The position numbers and the translations under genes are program-made. A model generated the notes under the pieces. It was not told the origin of the DNA, searched no databases, and was given only the letters and a program-made list of their open reading frames with translations. DNA of 64,000 nt from Lunularia cruciata (Eukaryota; Streptophyta; Marchantiopsida; Lunulariales; Lunulariaceae): positions 41,666,501 to 41,730,500 of the forward strand of contig OX419761.1 of assembly GCA_948567375.1 (NCBI GenBank), given 5' to 3'. This document shows positions 46,315 to 59,205 of the stretch, piece by piece (position 1 is the stretch's first letter; each line of letters opens with the position of its first letter).

Positions 46315-47922
46315 ACCACTGGCCTTAAGCTGACTAATCTAGAGCGTGCCATTGGGCAAATTGGGAACATGTCCCCTCTATTTCAGCTCACTGGAAAGCC
46401 TTATCTCGAGTAGGAATTAGACGGTAGAACTGGTGAGTACTTTCTGGTGCGATTCTAGAAAGTCATGATTCGACTTGATTTTTCAAGGAAAGCTTCGATG
46501 CGAGGTAGTAATTAGGAGGTCGAACCAGTAAGTACGTTCAGGTTACACTCCACAGATTTATGGTTCTTTACAATACCGGAAACGGTGTATCTGGTGAAAA
46601 CTGCAATTGAAGGGAAAGCTTTTGTTCAGCTAGTTACTGTTGACTCCGAGTACTCGACTGAATCGAAAGCTCTTGGTCCTCAGAGCTGCAGGATAGCGGT
46701 CTCACCGGCACGAGTTCTAGTCTGGTTGATTGAGCCTGTGTTTTCATGGACATCAAATTGTTCTCAACCAATTTGTTCCAGCTTCCATCATCACGGTCAC
46801 TCCCCCACAACACTCTCTAATAGATGGCGCAGATAAACTATTCAGAGTTAGATTATACAGCTTGTATTATCTGTAAAGCTACTCAGGATCCTTTAACCAA
46901 AATAAAGACGAGGAGCACTATTCTACTCGATTCATATTTTCATAACTCAGCATGATTTCATAATTCATATGAGGTGTTCTATTTCCGCTTCCATATTTTT
47001 CTCCATTGACAGTTCTTAAAATTTTGACGAACAGAGTTGCCACATTGCCAATGCATTCTGAAGTAGTGTGGGTACATTCTCAGGTTACAATTGGAGCGAG
47101 GTTGCACAACTTGACATGGTAGAAAACATATCCCAATTTATCCAGATGATAGCTCTGGCCAAGAGCTCGATTCATGACAGGTGGTTGATATTTTCCCTTA
47201 GCACAGAAAGACATCCAAGGAACGGTGTTCTTTGAAAACATTCGAACCCTCGGTCTATAAAACTGGAATACACATGCCAGGAAGCCTGAAACAGAAGGAA
47301 GGGGAATTTTCTCTTTATATGGCCAAAATTTTCATGCCATGTTTCTAAAAGAAGAATCTGACTACGTCTTCTGGTCCTCGCGTTTCCAGTGAGGACGGAG
47401 ATATCTTTACCCTACATGTCCGTCACACTCTCAAATGGTCTTGTTGTCTGCAGTGTTTATTCTATGCACGTTGCACTTGGTGAGAGTGCAATTCGAATGT
47501 CACTGTCCTTTTGTGCGCTCCAGAGCATCCATCCCGAATGTATTGTATGGCTGGCTATCTAGAAAGTTGTCGAAGTAGATGCCAGTGTCTAACGTCGAAG
47601 GGTTTTCTTCTCATGAAGATGCCTACGTCTGGATGATTCCCGGCATTTACAGTACTACACAGGACCCTTTTATGATTAGCTACCCACTACCATGTACATT
47701 ACTATCTTAGATCTGTCCTACTCCCTTTATATTTCTCGGTCAAGGTCGGATAATGACGAAGAGACAAGAACCTCATAAAAGGATGTACCCCAGAAAATTT
47801 CTCTGCCGCAATGGCGGTTATATCGGGTCCAATATCTACCATCTTATAAACTGTACAAGCAACTGCAGAACATGGGCCTACATTATAACCAGTTTTTATT
47901 CCGCTGCATCTTGTTCAGATAC
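46315..47922. other. Intergenic region between convergent genes
   Basis: It holds the 3' ends of the SPT small-subunit gene (plus) and the SnRK1 gamma gene (minus). No gene or repeat is recognised. Confidence 0.5.
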
Positions 47923-50900
47923 TCAGTTCTTCTTCTTAATGGCATCCGAGAATGAACTTCCGAAGTACTTTTCAAAGTACCCCTCCGGTTCTGTGACGAA
48001 GCATGAAATAATGTCACGGATGCTTACCACACCGGAAATGGAAGATGCCTCGTCCACTAGGTAAATGCGATGTGCATTCGCTGAAGCAAGCATATTGATG
48101 ACATCTAACAGAGTTGCAGACGTTGTACACGTCAATGGAGGGATCATCTTTGTGGTATCTTCATCTCCCGTGCTTAACGAATCAACGATATTCATGAAGT
48201 CAATCACCGTCAGCTCCCTGTACATCCATCACAATATATCCATCAGACCACCTTACAAAATAACTTAAATTACATAAAGCTCTGGTGCAATGAAGTATTT
48301 AAGATTCAGAAATGCCCTCACACACTCCTTATGCAGTACCTAGTGCATACCGTTCTGACAAGTCTTCAAGGCTTACATCACAAACGAATACCACATGATT
48401 ACTAGATCAGGTCTCCCGGAGATGAACGAACGATGTTTAATTCACACCAAGAGGCAGATGATAGTGAAACTACGTAGAGTAGACGTCATAGGGTGATCAT
48501 CAGCTAATTCAGTTCGGGGCAGGGACATACAGATGTGGGCCCTATGTTAGAGCCCATACTTAACAGCAATCTCAATACTCAAATCAAGTATAGCCTCAGC
48601 AAAACTCAAGCTGATACGTACTTGCGCTGGGCGAAGACTTGTGGCTTCAAGAGTAAATGGCGCACGTCTCGAACTGTAATGCTACCGACGACTTTCCTTT
48701 CAGGACCTTCAACGACTGGTAAACCTCCAACTCCTGACTCTCTCATCAGTATGAAAGCTTCAAGGACAAGCTTATCTTGTTCTACATAAACCACCTGCCA
48801 ATGTTGCAGCAGCAAGAGCTTTAATTTTCAAAGCACTTCAATCGCCGGAGACAAGTATCAAAATACACCAATACGTCCACAAAATAGATGAAACAACCCA
48901 ATCAAGTTCAAAATGACCAGGTCCCCACTATGGGAGAGATTTAGTTGTATCCGCTCATGGTTGTGTATACCTCTTCAATTTATTTCTTTCCTTGCTTTAG
49001 CCTTCACTATCATCAAGGTTACTAGAGTGATCGAGTCATAGTTCGCGCATGTATAGAAACATTCGAAATGATTTGATATTTGATATCGTCAATATGGATT
49101 TTCTAATTGTTCATATTGACGAGATTTCATCTAGTCAATATGCACAATAAACTGGAGGATCTATTTCGAGTACAATTACAACTAGGAATTGATTTAGAGC
49201 ATCGATCATTCTGAAAACAGATTCTCGGAGCATGAAGTAGATGCTTCAGGAGACCCTAGACTGGTTTGTGGTGGGCATCGTCTCGGAGGCATTAAGTTGT
49301 CAATACATCTTGAGCGGAACAGCCTGATCAACTTTAGACAATGTAACTTAATCACAGAAAATATTCTCCTACTTCCTGTAAACTTACTGGCAAAAATGAT
49401 TGAATTACTCTTACCGTTTGCTCGACAGAGGCGCTCTTGAGGGACTGTGTCTTCGGGGAGTACGTCTGATATTGGATGAGGTAAAAACATGATCAAAAAT
49501 GCAAGTTTCCATTTTACTAGGGCAACAGACAAGAGCAAGGAAAATAAGGGTACTCCTGTAATTGTCCCTAATCTGACCGGGGACCATTGGTTCTCTGACC
49601 AATGACGGAAATTAAGCAGCAACTTCACGTAACAATCACGGTGTTTACCTCATCTGAAATCATTCGAGGAAGACCCAATTGAGCCAGAGTTTTATGTGCT
49701 ATGCAGTCAAACCAATCTCGGCCGTGACATTGAGCAAGACCTCTGACCACTGCAGATTGCGTTATGACATTCTCCACGGCTGGTTTATCCGCTTCAACAA
49801 CTGGTATACTCCTCAATCTAAATTTCGAAAGAAGTAAAAGAACAGTCAACATAGAATCGTCTGGTTGAATAGGGAGGAACGGAGCCCAGCGGTATGAGTT
49901 GGTAATCTCCTTTACCTGCAAAATAAATCATGGATATTAATGTTATCCTATTTTCTTACGAAAGAAGAAGTGGCCAAACGGATTCGTCCTGGCTGTCAAA
50001 CTTGAAGTTCCTTTGTCAAGGCAATCTGGACATAGACGCCAAAAACAGCCGGGGACAGAACCAGAGAGCAGAGAGAGCAGGGTCGCACCGTGATTGACTT
50101 GAATGGTTCTTCATCCAATATAACCTTGAAGAAGTCTTCTCCGAGAGCGTTGGCAGCTGTTTGAGGATCCTTTCCAACACCTTTCTCTGCTGCAACCCCA
50201 CCTAGAAAATGACAAGTGTCCAATATTAATTTTTGATGCGCGACTATAGACAACGGTCTGATCAGCATTAACGCGCAGACATTTTTCCCAAATAAACACC
50301 ATTGAAAACCCTCTTGTATTTGATTCATAACATGTGTCAGTAGCCTTTTGACTAATAATTATTAGCACAAGAAAGATAGGTTTCGGCCTGCTTAACCCTC
50401 ACTTGCAGTCCCAGGCATGGAATTCAAGAAACTCGTGACAATTCACTGAATTTGAAATCCACGATTTCTTGGAGAATTTGTCCATGTTCCTTCACTCGTC
50501 GTTTTTGCTTTACTTTTTTAGTTCTCACACTGCGATGGTGCTAATTTTAGCACCTTTCCTTCTATTCTAAGAAGGAAATGTTGCGTTCCTCGTTACCTGC
50601 AATCGCAGCTCCTACTGCTGCTGCTGCTAGTCCTGCAAGTGCTGCTGGGCCCGTCAATCCTGTTACAAGAGCTCCTACTGCTCCCACGGCACCAGCCCCA
50701 ACTCCCACAGCTGCTGCAGTGCCTGCGGCAAGAGCTGTTGCTGCCAGTTCTGCTTGCTCCAAGACCCAAAGAACTACGGCTGGAAAATCCACCATGCCGA
50801 TGTACCGCGTAGACCAGGGATCAGCACTGTCCGCCGTTGGGTTCCTCACAGGCGCGGACATGATGTTATGCTTCGATAAGGTCCGCACTGCGTGCGCAAT

Positions 50901-51306
50901 GGTGTCGTCTGCAGATACCTCAATAACTGGAAACCAAAGAAAAGATTTTCCTTAGACACAAAGAATGCACCATGTTGCAAATCGATATACAGGTGGTAAT
51001 GATGAACATTCTACTAATCGAACACGGAAATGATCAAATGACAGTGAACAGACTTGAGGAAAGAGCATTGACAGCTCTCAGATCATGTAGACAGCAGCAA
51101 CAAAGTAAAAGTTTGTTATATCTGTCACCTTTTCCAGACGGAAGGTCGGGAAATGAAGACACTGGAACGTTGGAGAAAGCATTGTTGAGTATTTCCTGAA
51201 TGCCAGGAGGAACTCCTTTACCGAAGAAACTTTCATGCTCTTCCCATAATTTCATAAGATTATCTTTGCTGTGAGAGTGCTGAAGTGAATCTTGTAATGA
51301 AGTCAT
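47923..51306 (-). CDS. SnRK1 kinase gamma-type regulatory subunit (KING1-like), six exons, 451 aa
   Basis: Regulatory subunit of the SNF1-related energy-sensing kinase, with four CBS motifs. Exons (minus): 51306-51129, 50926-50597, 50201-50089, 49915-49649, 48794-48622, 48217-47923; all introns are GT-AG and the total is 452 codons including the stop. Family landmarks in order are LWEEHESFF (near residue 20), RYIGMVDFPAVVLWVL (100-115), SYRWAPFLPIQ, LLLLSKFRLRSIPVV, NVITQSAVV, GVGGLPVVE, GSITVRDVR, AHRIYLVD and SIRDIISCFVTEPEGYF at the end. Odd feature: residues 120-171 are almost pure Ala/Gly/Val/Leu, where Arabidopsis KING1 has a polar linker. An acceptor-like TTGCAG just upstream of the start suggests a 5' UTR intron. 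Confidence 0.95.
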
Positions 51307-52169
51307 GTTTGCAGAAAAAGATCCAACCCTGCAAGTTCGAAGTTGGTGAAACGTAAGTGAGCAATATAATCGTTTAATCGACATTCTAGTTCCATCCATC
51401 TACTTGACGAGATCTCCAAACGCTGGAAATTTTGGCTCTTACGTCTTCTGAGAACCATCAAGAAGACAGTCGCCGCACAGAGGACGACCTCACTACTCAT
51501 CATTCGTTCTCAGCTAGAGGGGTGATGCATTATAAGGATATAGGTATAGGAGAGCAGAAGCCGTTCTGTGAACGGGTGATCCAGAACTCATGAAATGCAA
51601 ATGATCGGTAACCAAGATGTACTTTATGCACAATGCTAGAATATTGATAAATCCATAAAGTAGAATGCATCGAATGTAACCTGAAGCAAAGGCATAATTG
51701 CAACAGTTTGAGTATAACATATATCTAAAGGACTAGTAAACAACTTGAAATCGATAACAGCTATGCAAACGAATGCGAGAAATATAAAACGTCATGTAAT
51801 AGACCACCAGTAAGCAGTGCGTGAACGATCAAAATTAAAACGTAGGCTGGAGTCGGGTAGGAAAACTGTAGACACGGGAGGTCGAACCATGAATCAGGCA
51901 AAGAGCGAAGGAAAGATAATAGGGAGGGAATTAGTTGGGGAATGGAGGAGTGGAACCATGCGAGATGGTGTTGCTGCAGAGATATATCGAAGTGTAACAG
52001 GGTAACGAGAGCGAAGCGAAAGAGGACAGGACATAAAGTATATCGCAACAAGCGCTATGGACGCTCGAGTCCTGAGACCCTAAACAGCAAAGGGAAGCAG
52101 AAGGCGGCCATAGTAAAACTCCACGAAAACACATGCGACTTTATCGGTGCCTCACGCAGTGCCGAAGTA
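51307..52169. other. Upstream region of the SnRK1 gamma gene
   Basis: Promoter, 5' UTR or a 5' UTR intron of the gamma-subunit gene are expected here. No other gene is seen; short frames on both strands look like chance. Confidence 0.4.
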
Positions 52170-52220
52170 GGATATAAGGATGATGGATTATAAGGATATA
52201 AGGATGATGCATTATATGGA
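52170..52220. repeat. Short tandem repeat, two units of about 27 bp
   Basis: GGATATAAGGATGATG is followed by ATTATA and repeated. A related GATGCATTATAAGGATATA lies at about 51524, 680 bp away. Confidence 0.6.
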
Positions 52221-55200
52221 TTGTTCAAGATAACAGCTATACTGAACTTCCAGTAGAGGCTGGAAAGCATGAGAAACCATTCTTTACAGCTTATGATTTA
52301 CATCTCGCATTCTGATAATGTCTTCGAGATCCATCTGAGGGAAGTGTTCTAGTACCATCCCGTGTCCTTGAGTCAGCAATGACCGAAAGATCTCTGAATT
52401 TACCGAAACAACTGCGCTTTACAAGAAACATAATTGATCCTAATCAACGGCAATACTCTTTATCTACAGAACATATCTGTGGTCTTCGCATGCAGAAGAT
52501 ATAGTCATTAGGTTTAGCCGATACAGAACATATTCAATGTGACGATTTACTCTACCGAATATGGCATATTCAGATCCTGTTAATAGCCCGCAAGAGGGCA
52601 ATTCAAGGTCAACCTAGTGAAGACGACGATCATCTTCCAACTACTTGTTAAATAGTGGTTCCTGGAACAGTGAATAGCCGCCCAAATGCGCATGCAGTCA
52701 ATACTGTACAACTACTTACAGATCAATTTAACGTACCATAGCAAATGTCTGATCCACAAGCAACTCCCTTCGTGAACCAACAGCACGTAGTACTCTGGAT
52801 CAACAATCTCAGCAGATAATCTAGTTCAAAACCCTTTAGACTCTAAATCCTAACGAGTGACGCACGGACATTCAACTGAAGAAACAAGACCTGTCGCTCG
52901 CGAGACCGGATGAAGGATATCCAACACACCTTCAAGAAGCGATCGAAGTCGAATGAAGATTGGCCGAAACTGTCTTCTTCTGAGGCAAAATCTTTGTTGT
53001 TTTAAACACAGCGGAAATCGATCAAACAGATCGGAAATCAAAGCTAACAAGATAAATTTGAGAGAGGACTTGGAAATTGTCCACTTGACAGGCTCCCTCC
53101 ACTCTATGCTACTCATCCCTCACCGCGGTAATTCCTCACGGTATCCCAACGTGGCGCCTTTTAAGTCGCTGAGAAACTGTACTTTAACCACGACGTGAGC
53201 GTTATGGTTTTCACGGGTTGATTGATTTCACGATGCTGATTGCTAGACACGTGGCTAGATATAAAAGTACTGCAGCGCACTTCTGTAGGACGTGTCGAGT
53301 AGCTAACCCTCCAGCATTTATGTGCTGGGCTGGACACTTGGCGTCATCCGATGAAGTGCGACTTGTAATGCAGAATCTTACGGTTATTCTTCACGAGCAA
53401 AACACATCGACTCAGAAGTGAAGCATTCCTTCAACTAGAAACTAAACAGTTTCCTGTCCTAGAGGAGCTTCACTACGAGGAGCTCGAAGACACGTGAAAA
53501 CATGTCACTACCATTATTTTAAGATTTCTTCATAGCTCGTGCATCTTTTGGGATTATCATGAGGACTTGATCCTTGCTAGATCCAAGCGGATATATCTAA
53601 TGGACCCGTTTACTTGAATATTGTGAGTTCTTCCAAGTTTAAGCATGTTAAACTAGTTGATTGATTCAAGAGCTACTAAGGCACTAGAAGATCCTTAGAA
53701 TATTCCAATAAAAGTGGCGCTAACGGTTGAAGGCAGTTAACTTTGTTAAATATGGTCTAATTTTCCTAATTAACTTAGATTCTATCTAACAGAGTGCAAG
53801 ATCTAATTTGAAACATCATATTGGGTTACAGAAAACTACCATCAATTGTATATTATAGCAACCATATGTACTGATTTATGTATTTGATGTCTTTGATTTT
53901 GACTATAAGCTTTAGAAGGATAAGAAGGATAAGCATAAATGAAAAGTCATTTCGTCGTGCTGCTCATTAAGTATGTATAAGTGTGTCCATTGGTGTCCTT
54001 TTATATATCAAGACTAAACTTTGGCGAAAAGTTGATAGCATCAAATCTGGAGATAAATATGTGGAAAATGTAAGTAGAATTTATTTAAGATGACGATCTC
54101 TTGTACTAATCTACAAATGTACATAGACATTAGTCTTAGTTTAATGCCATAATGCTTTTGATTATTCTAATGATGCAACTAGTTTTCAACTCTGTGTCGA
54201 CTGACCATATACAATATAATACTATACTACTTTGTAAATTATAAGTTCATCCTACATGTTCTTTTCGAACCATTAACTTTGAACGCTAATTATCCATGAT
54301 AAAGTATATATCATTCGGATATTCATGTAAAATACATAAAAATTCCAATTTCTGTCTAAATAATCTAGGCTTGTTTTCTAAAACTGTTCTTGTAAATAAG
54401 TAAAACTGTCTTGTTAGACCAACATATATCACAACTTAGGTAGTTTCCATATAGGAAGATTCGACAATTCAGCTGCATTCTAAGAATAAGATTTTCACAC
54501 TTGAATAATTCAGTATGCTTGCCAAAGTCCTGCTCATGTACTATTCCGACTCTTTGTGGAGAGCTCTAAAGTGGATCGAGATGAGCCCTCGTCTGGAACT
54601 TACCTGAACTTTTTAAGTGGACCAAAGTGCACATGCGGTATACTTGTGGCATGTCCTCCACTACTCTTAGATTCGAATAAAGTTTCTGTATGCACTTTAT
54701 GAACTGCATTCATAAAGTTTCATAACATGCCCTCCATTACTTTTGGAGTCATCTCATTGAGTTTAGAACAGTGCTGCAAGCCTTTTGGTCGAGAGAGCTC
54801 CCATGTGGGGAAGTATAATGTTCAAAGGTGGTGTTTCCAGGGACATAGTATAATTTAAGAACCGGAATCAAGCCCCCCCTACGGTCATCTGGCGGTTTTT
54901 ACCACTCTTTCAGGTACCTACAAAACTCGTGCTTCTGCTCCTCCACAGGGATTGGATCTTCCTTCTATTCATCTTTCGGCAAACTCTTGCTAAATCCATG
55001 TGCAAAACAGGGATATATAAGGAGAGTTTAATAGGAAAATCTCGTCTGCTCTTTTGAACTTCTGTATGTCTATCATGTAGTCAACTATTCAGTCTTGTTC
55101 AACGGAACATGACTGTTGAACTTTGGTAACATCTGATTGATCTGCACTCAGTTGAAAGCCAACTCCCAAGAGGGCGTGATACTAAGAGAGGGTCTTCCGA

Positions 55201-55572
55201 GTTGAGAATAAACCATGTCCTGGACTAGAGATGCTTGGTGAAACAAGGCAAGCCAAAGACGGCTGAAAGTATACTTAAACCATGCGAAAGAGAAGAATGT
55301 ACAGAAAAGTCTGCTTTACAACTTCCACAGGGTTTCAATTAGTTGGAGAAGAATACATTAAAATGAGAATGAACTCATGTTCCAAAATTGGGGGTCCATC
55401 AGACCTGCAATACTGTGAAGATTTTATGACAATAATCAATACAACTTTGCATGTCATAGCTGCCGGAAAGCTAAAACCCTTCCCAATACTCCAAAGCAGA
55501 CCTTTTGGGAGTCCTATCAGGAGAGAAAAGCTTCTCTATGCGGGCATGTACAAAATTGCAGAAAGAACTTCC
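52221..55572. other. Intergenic region, nothing recognised; AT-rich from about 53600
   Basis: No gene, transposon protein or long repeat could be supported. The last few hundred bases are probably 3' UTR of the pseudouridine synthase gene. A 182-codon plus-strand frame at 55282-55830 partly overlaps that gene antisense and is not called. Confidence 0.45.
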
Positions 55573-57441
55573 TCAAATTTTAGCTTCCGCGATCCTATTT
55601 CCTGGCTTGTAGGTGCCCTCTCTCGCAGCAACAAAGTCTGGATAGTGGCGGTCATTGATCGAGTGGAGCCACAATGCGAACACTTTATCCCTGGCCTCAG
55701 TAGAAGCTATGTGTGGATAAATGACGTTCTTTTTGAACTCGTTCACCTTGTCGGCGAAGTCCTTCAGAGACAGCTCCTCATGAGACGCTTGGAACTTTTT
55801 GTTATAGGACGAGTAGTAGCACTCCTCTAAAAAGAGTCCTAATTCTGGAGCCATCGGAACGTTCAACTTCGTGTCTCTGGAAGTTACGAACAAACAGTCA
55901 GAAGATACGCAGAAAGAGGGGAAAGACTCCAAGTTCGTCTGAACAAGCAGACATGCGGTATCTTAAACAGAGGAGTCCGGCCAATAACACCGCTCTACTT
56001 GATTTCAGAAAGATAAACTGAAACTGGCATTAGTGTTAGGGCGTAAAACCGAGAGAGAGAATGTGCACATGTCAGAAATGTGGACAGTAAGTTTCAAACA
56101 AGTTGCACATGACAAGACCTACTTAGAAAACCAGAAACTTAACCTAAAGAAATTAAACCAACAATCACCACACAGCACTTACTTTCTTAGTGCAAAATCC
56201 ATGATAGACTCCGGAGCTGCACCCCTCATGATAGCCACAGCAAGGCCAATCATCTTCCGTATCTGATGGAGCATAAAACTTTGGCCGATAACATGGCAGC
56301 GCACGTAGTCCACGCCATCCACAGTGAAAATATCATCTGCCTCGAAAGAGATGATAAACCGGTGAGCGCTGGGATCCTCAGCTTGGGTTCTTGCGGTGAA
56401 GTTGTGGTAATTATGAGTACCTTTGTACCGGGACAAAATTCTGTTTAGTCGATTCATTTCAGTTTCATCGAAAACGTAATCACTTTCTTGCTCAACCTCA
56501 GTTGGAGGAACTGCCTCCAAGTCCACAGGCTTGGTTCCCTTCTCTGCCGCGACAACGCCTGGTTTCTCACTCTCGTCATCCTTGATGGCATTAGTAGCTT
56601 CTCTGTCCAGGTGCTTACTGGGGTCAAATGCATATGTAGGAAGAATGTACTCGTATCTCCGTTTATCGCAAAGCTTTTTCGCGTTGAAGGACGCAATAAC
56701 TCTCTTGTACCCCAAGACGATAATATCCTTCGGAAGGAATGTGTTTACCCTGTCCACAAATCCTTCAGGTTCTATTATGAACTGCCCTGAAACGACTTGA
56801 CCGATAGCACTAACTCCCTTATCAGTCCTAGCGGCCCTCATCCAATCTACCTTCCTTGGCACACCAAAATTGTCCTCTGAAATTGCTCCAGCTTTGAAAA
56901 GAGCTTGCTCGAGCTCTCCTTCTATAGTGATGGCTCCTGGATTTCGTTGCATTCCCTGGTAGCCCGCCCCACAATAGGCAACTATCATAGCAATTTTCCT
57001 TTTCTTCATCCTCTTCGTCTTCCCTGCATCATCTTCGCCTGTAGTGGCGTCACCTGCCACCTTCACCTCGGCAGTGAAGGCTACTTCCGTGGTTGTAGAT
57101 ACTTCCACAGAAGTCAAGGCTCCTAATCCTTCCTCGAATTTGACAGCATCTCTGCTCTTCTCGACCTCCGTAACAACTACTGTCTCAATTTTCGCAGTTT
57201 TGGGAGTCTTTTCTCCTTTTTCAGCTGCTACTTCCCTGCCCCTTTTCTTCTCCTTTTTCACTGAATCTTCCTCCATAGGCACATCCCCATCGAAACTATG
57301 AGAAGGTGGTGCGACAGATTGTTCGTCTATCTTGGCAGCCTGGTCCTTCGTCATCTTACCGACCGGTTTGTCTTCCTTCCCTTCTCCATTCATAGCCTTA
57401 ACCCTGCCGGTCTTTTTCTGCGGTGCCATTCTGTTCCGCAT
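55573..57441 (-). CDS. tRNA pseudouridine synthase, PUS1/TruA family, two exons, 520 aa
   Basis: Converts uridine to pseudouridine in tRNA and some other RNAs, mostly in the nucleus. Exons (minus): 57441-56183 and 55876-55573, with a GTAAGT donor and a TTCCAG acceptor. The first 140 residues are Lys/Glu/Thr-rich and probably disordered with nuclear-localisation signals. The catalytic domain starts at KIAMIVAYCGAGYQGMQ. The catalytic Asp is in AARTDKGVSA, followed by FNAKKLCDKRRYEY and SFMLHQIRKMIG. The second exon carries the C-terminal VPMAPELGLFLEECYYSSYNK and IYPHI blocks. The first in-frame ATG is 57441; a second (57429) is possible. The catalytic core looks intact. Confidence 0.93.
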
Positions 57442-57529
57442 ACGCTGACACAAGCAGAACTTCGAAAACAATCCTACGAAGGGGAATTCCCTGCTTTCTT
57501 ATCCACTGAAATGGAATGCCCCACAGCCT

Positions 57530-57931
57530 CTACTTCTCTTTCTTCACCTTCTTCTTATGTTTCTTACTGCTCCCGCTATCGGGCTCGTTCCTGTCACTCT
57601 TCGCGACTTTCCTCTTCGTAGTAGGGTGGGATTCTTTCTTAATACCATTCGCTACTGGTTCTTCTTTCACTTCTTCCGCTTTGATATTGGATACACTCCT
57701 TTCCTGCTTCACAATCTCCTGCTGCTCCTCATAAGCCTGAATTCTCTCCCTACTGAGTTTATGCCTAGTAACACCTTCTTCGATGGCATTAGCGACGCTG
57801 GTCAAGTAGCCTCTCAGTAGCCCTTCCTCAGGTAGAACTTCACTCTTCAAAAAGCGCCGTAAAAACTTAGAGGACTCCTTAAGCGAACATGGAGACGAAG
57901 TAATGACAGTGCCTTTCACGGGCACCGACAT
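57530..57931 (-). CDS. Lys-rich protein of unknown function, 133 aa
   Basis: I do not recognise the family. Residues 1-65 look folded (SLKESSKFLRRFLKSEVL, then GYLTSVANAIEEG); residues 66-133 are charged, ending in a run of Lys-rich clusters (KKHKKKVKKEK) like a nucleolar or nuclear localisation signal. Three SUMO-consensus sites (VKQE, IKAE, VKEE) sit near residues 80-95. An acceptor-like TTGCAG directly before the ATG (57931) suggests a 5' UTR intron. It ends 88 bp before the ATG of the pseudouridine synthase gene on the same strand. A telo-box lies upstream at 58430. A conserved small nuclear protein is likely, but the function is unknown. Confidence 0.65.
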   Translation of the reverse strand: MSVPVKGTVITSSPCSLKESSKFLRRFLKSEVLPEEGLLRGYLTSVANAIEEGVTRHKLSRERIQAYEEQQEIVKQERSVSNIKAEEVKEEPVANGIKKESHPTTKRKVAKSDRNEPDSGSSKKHKKKVKKEK

Positions 57932-58429
57932 CCTGCAACAGGGTAGATAGCACTGACTCCACTCTCCCCGCGTAGTCAAGTCCGATCATCCTACAAAAAC
58001 ACAAACTTGAGCCATATGTATCATTACAAAGCTCAGGCTCGCCTTCAAAATCTTCAGACTAGTTTGGCGAACCCCCAGACCTTTAAAAGCAAATTTCCAA
58101 CAGCAGAAAAACTCTTTAATGCACAGAACAGCAAGACAGAGAGAGGCACATACTAATGCCGAACAAGGGTTACCTATATATAAAGTGAAGGAACGACGAC
58201 CTACAGCATGCACAGTGAAAAGGACCGAAAACCTCCAAACGGATTCTATCGAACAGAGATGATCAAGCGACCAACGTGAATGGAATTGAACGTCCGGAGT
58301 AAAGTGAAAGCCTACCTTGCAAAACTTGTACGAAAATCGAAGCCTGCAGGTATTTCCCAGCAATCTAGAAACAACATGAGCAATCACAATTGCTCCCGTT
58401 GAGGCAATTGAGGTTTGAGCTCACGGCAT
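57932..58429 (-). other. 5' UTR/intron and promoter region of the Lys-rich gene
   Basis: It is bounded by the TTGCAG acceptor at the ATG on one side and the telo-box on the other. No other coding sequence is seen. Confidence 0.4.
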
Positions 58430-58437
58430 AAACCCTA
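58430..58437 (+). promoter_or_regulatory. Telo-box AAACCCTA
   Basis: This plant promoter motif is common in ribosomal-protein and nucleolar genes and is typically found near transcription starts. It lies 500 bp upstream of the Lys-rich gene's ATG, consistent with a first non-coding exon. Confidence 0.5.
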
Positions 58438-59117
58438 GACCTCCATGTCGCTGTACAGCCCTAACCCCCACCCCTTGGTTGGATTGGGAACTATAGTAGA
58501 GAACTCCCATGTACAGTACTGTCTCCCACTGTACCGTGCTTATCTCCAAAGTATAACACTTCACCTCTTGACCGTATTTCTTAGTCATGGGAAAAAATAC
58601 CTATGTAATCTCTATCTCGTATACCGTAGTCAAGGTACAGTACTAACTACCTCAACAACAGGATTGTAGTCCTCAAAGGATACTATTGCGCGCTTATTGC
58701 CCAGATATCTCAAGTTCATATGTCTCTAGTAGAATGGAAGCGACAATTACTTAACAATCCCCAAGTTAAGTCCCGACTAATGGTGAGTCTTCTAGAACAG
58801 AAGCAAAGAGCTATTACATTAAACTGAAGTTCTCACAGATTAAAACTGACCGTGATACTAAATTGTGTGCCTTTATGAGAAGTCATTTTATACGCTTCAA
58901 TGATACTTCACTCTCCGATCGAACGCATTGGGGCATTCCACGCCCCGGTTGCACACGTTCTACTCAGTCTGCTGCCTATAGCTTGACAATAATGATAAAT
59001 GAGAACGCTTGCTTGCTACTTTTCTCATTTCTCGTTGCTTACTTCTACTTTTTCATGCTACTTTGCTTGCTACTTTTCTGCAATTACGAATAAGAGAAAG
59101 TTTGTGATAACAAGGAG
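58438..59117. other. Intergenic, nothing recognised
   Basis: There are stops in all frames. Short pyrimidine-rich stretches near 59010-59085 (repeated CTTGCTACTTTTCT) are the only visible structure. Confidence 0.4.
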
Positions 59118-59205
59118 TGGAAGTCCCCCATCAAGCCCTAAAAGGAAAAATTATAGGGGGTAAAATGGGGCTAAATCTCAATAGGTTGGGTAAGAGGAAT
59201 ATGCA
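59118..59205 (-). repeat. Dispersed repeat family F, diverged member
   Basis: Read on the minus strand it shows TTTAGCCCCATTTTACC and GGCTTGATGGGGGACTTCC, matching the order of blocks in the members at 18181 and 28132. Confidence 0.45.

Noticed and set aside
50578-50955. 125-codon Ala/Pro-rich plus-strand frame
   Set aside because: It is the exact antisense of exon 2 of the SnRK1 gamma gene, whose Ala/Gly-rich coding creates an open opposite frame.
55282-55830. 182-codon plus-strand frame
   Set aside because: Its 3' half is antisense to the second PUS1 exon and its start lies in 3' UTR; no family features.
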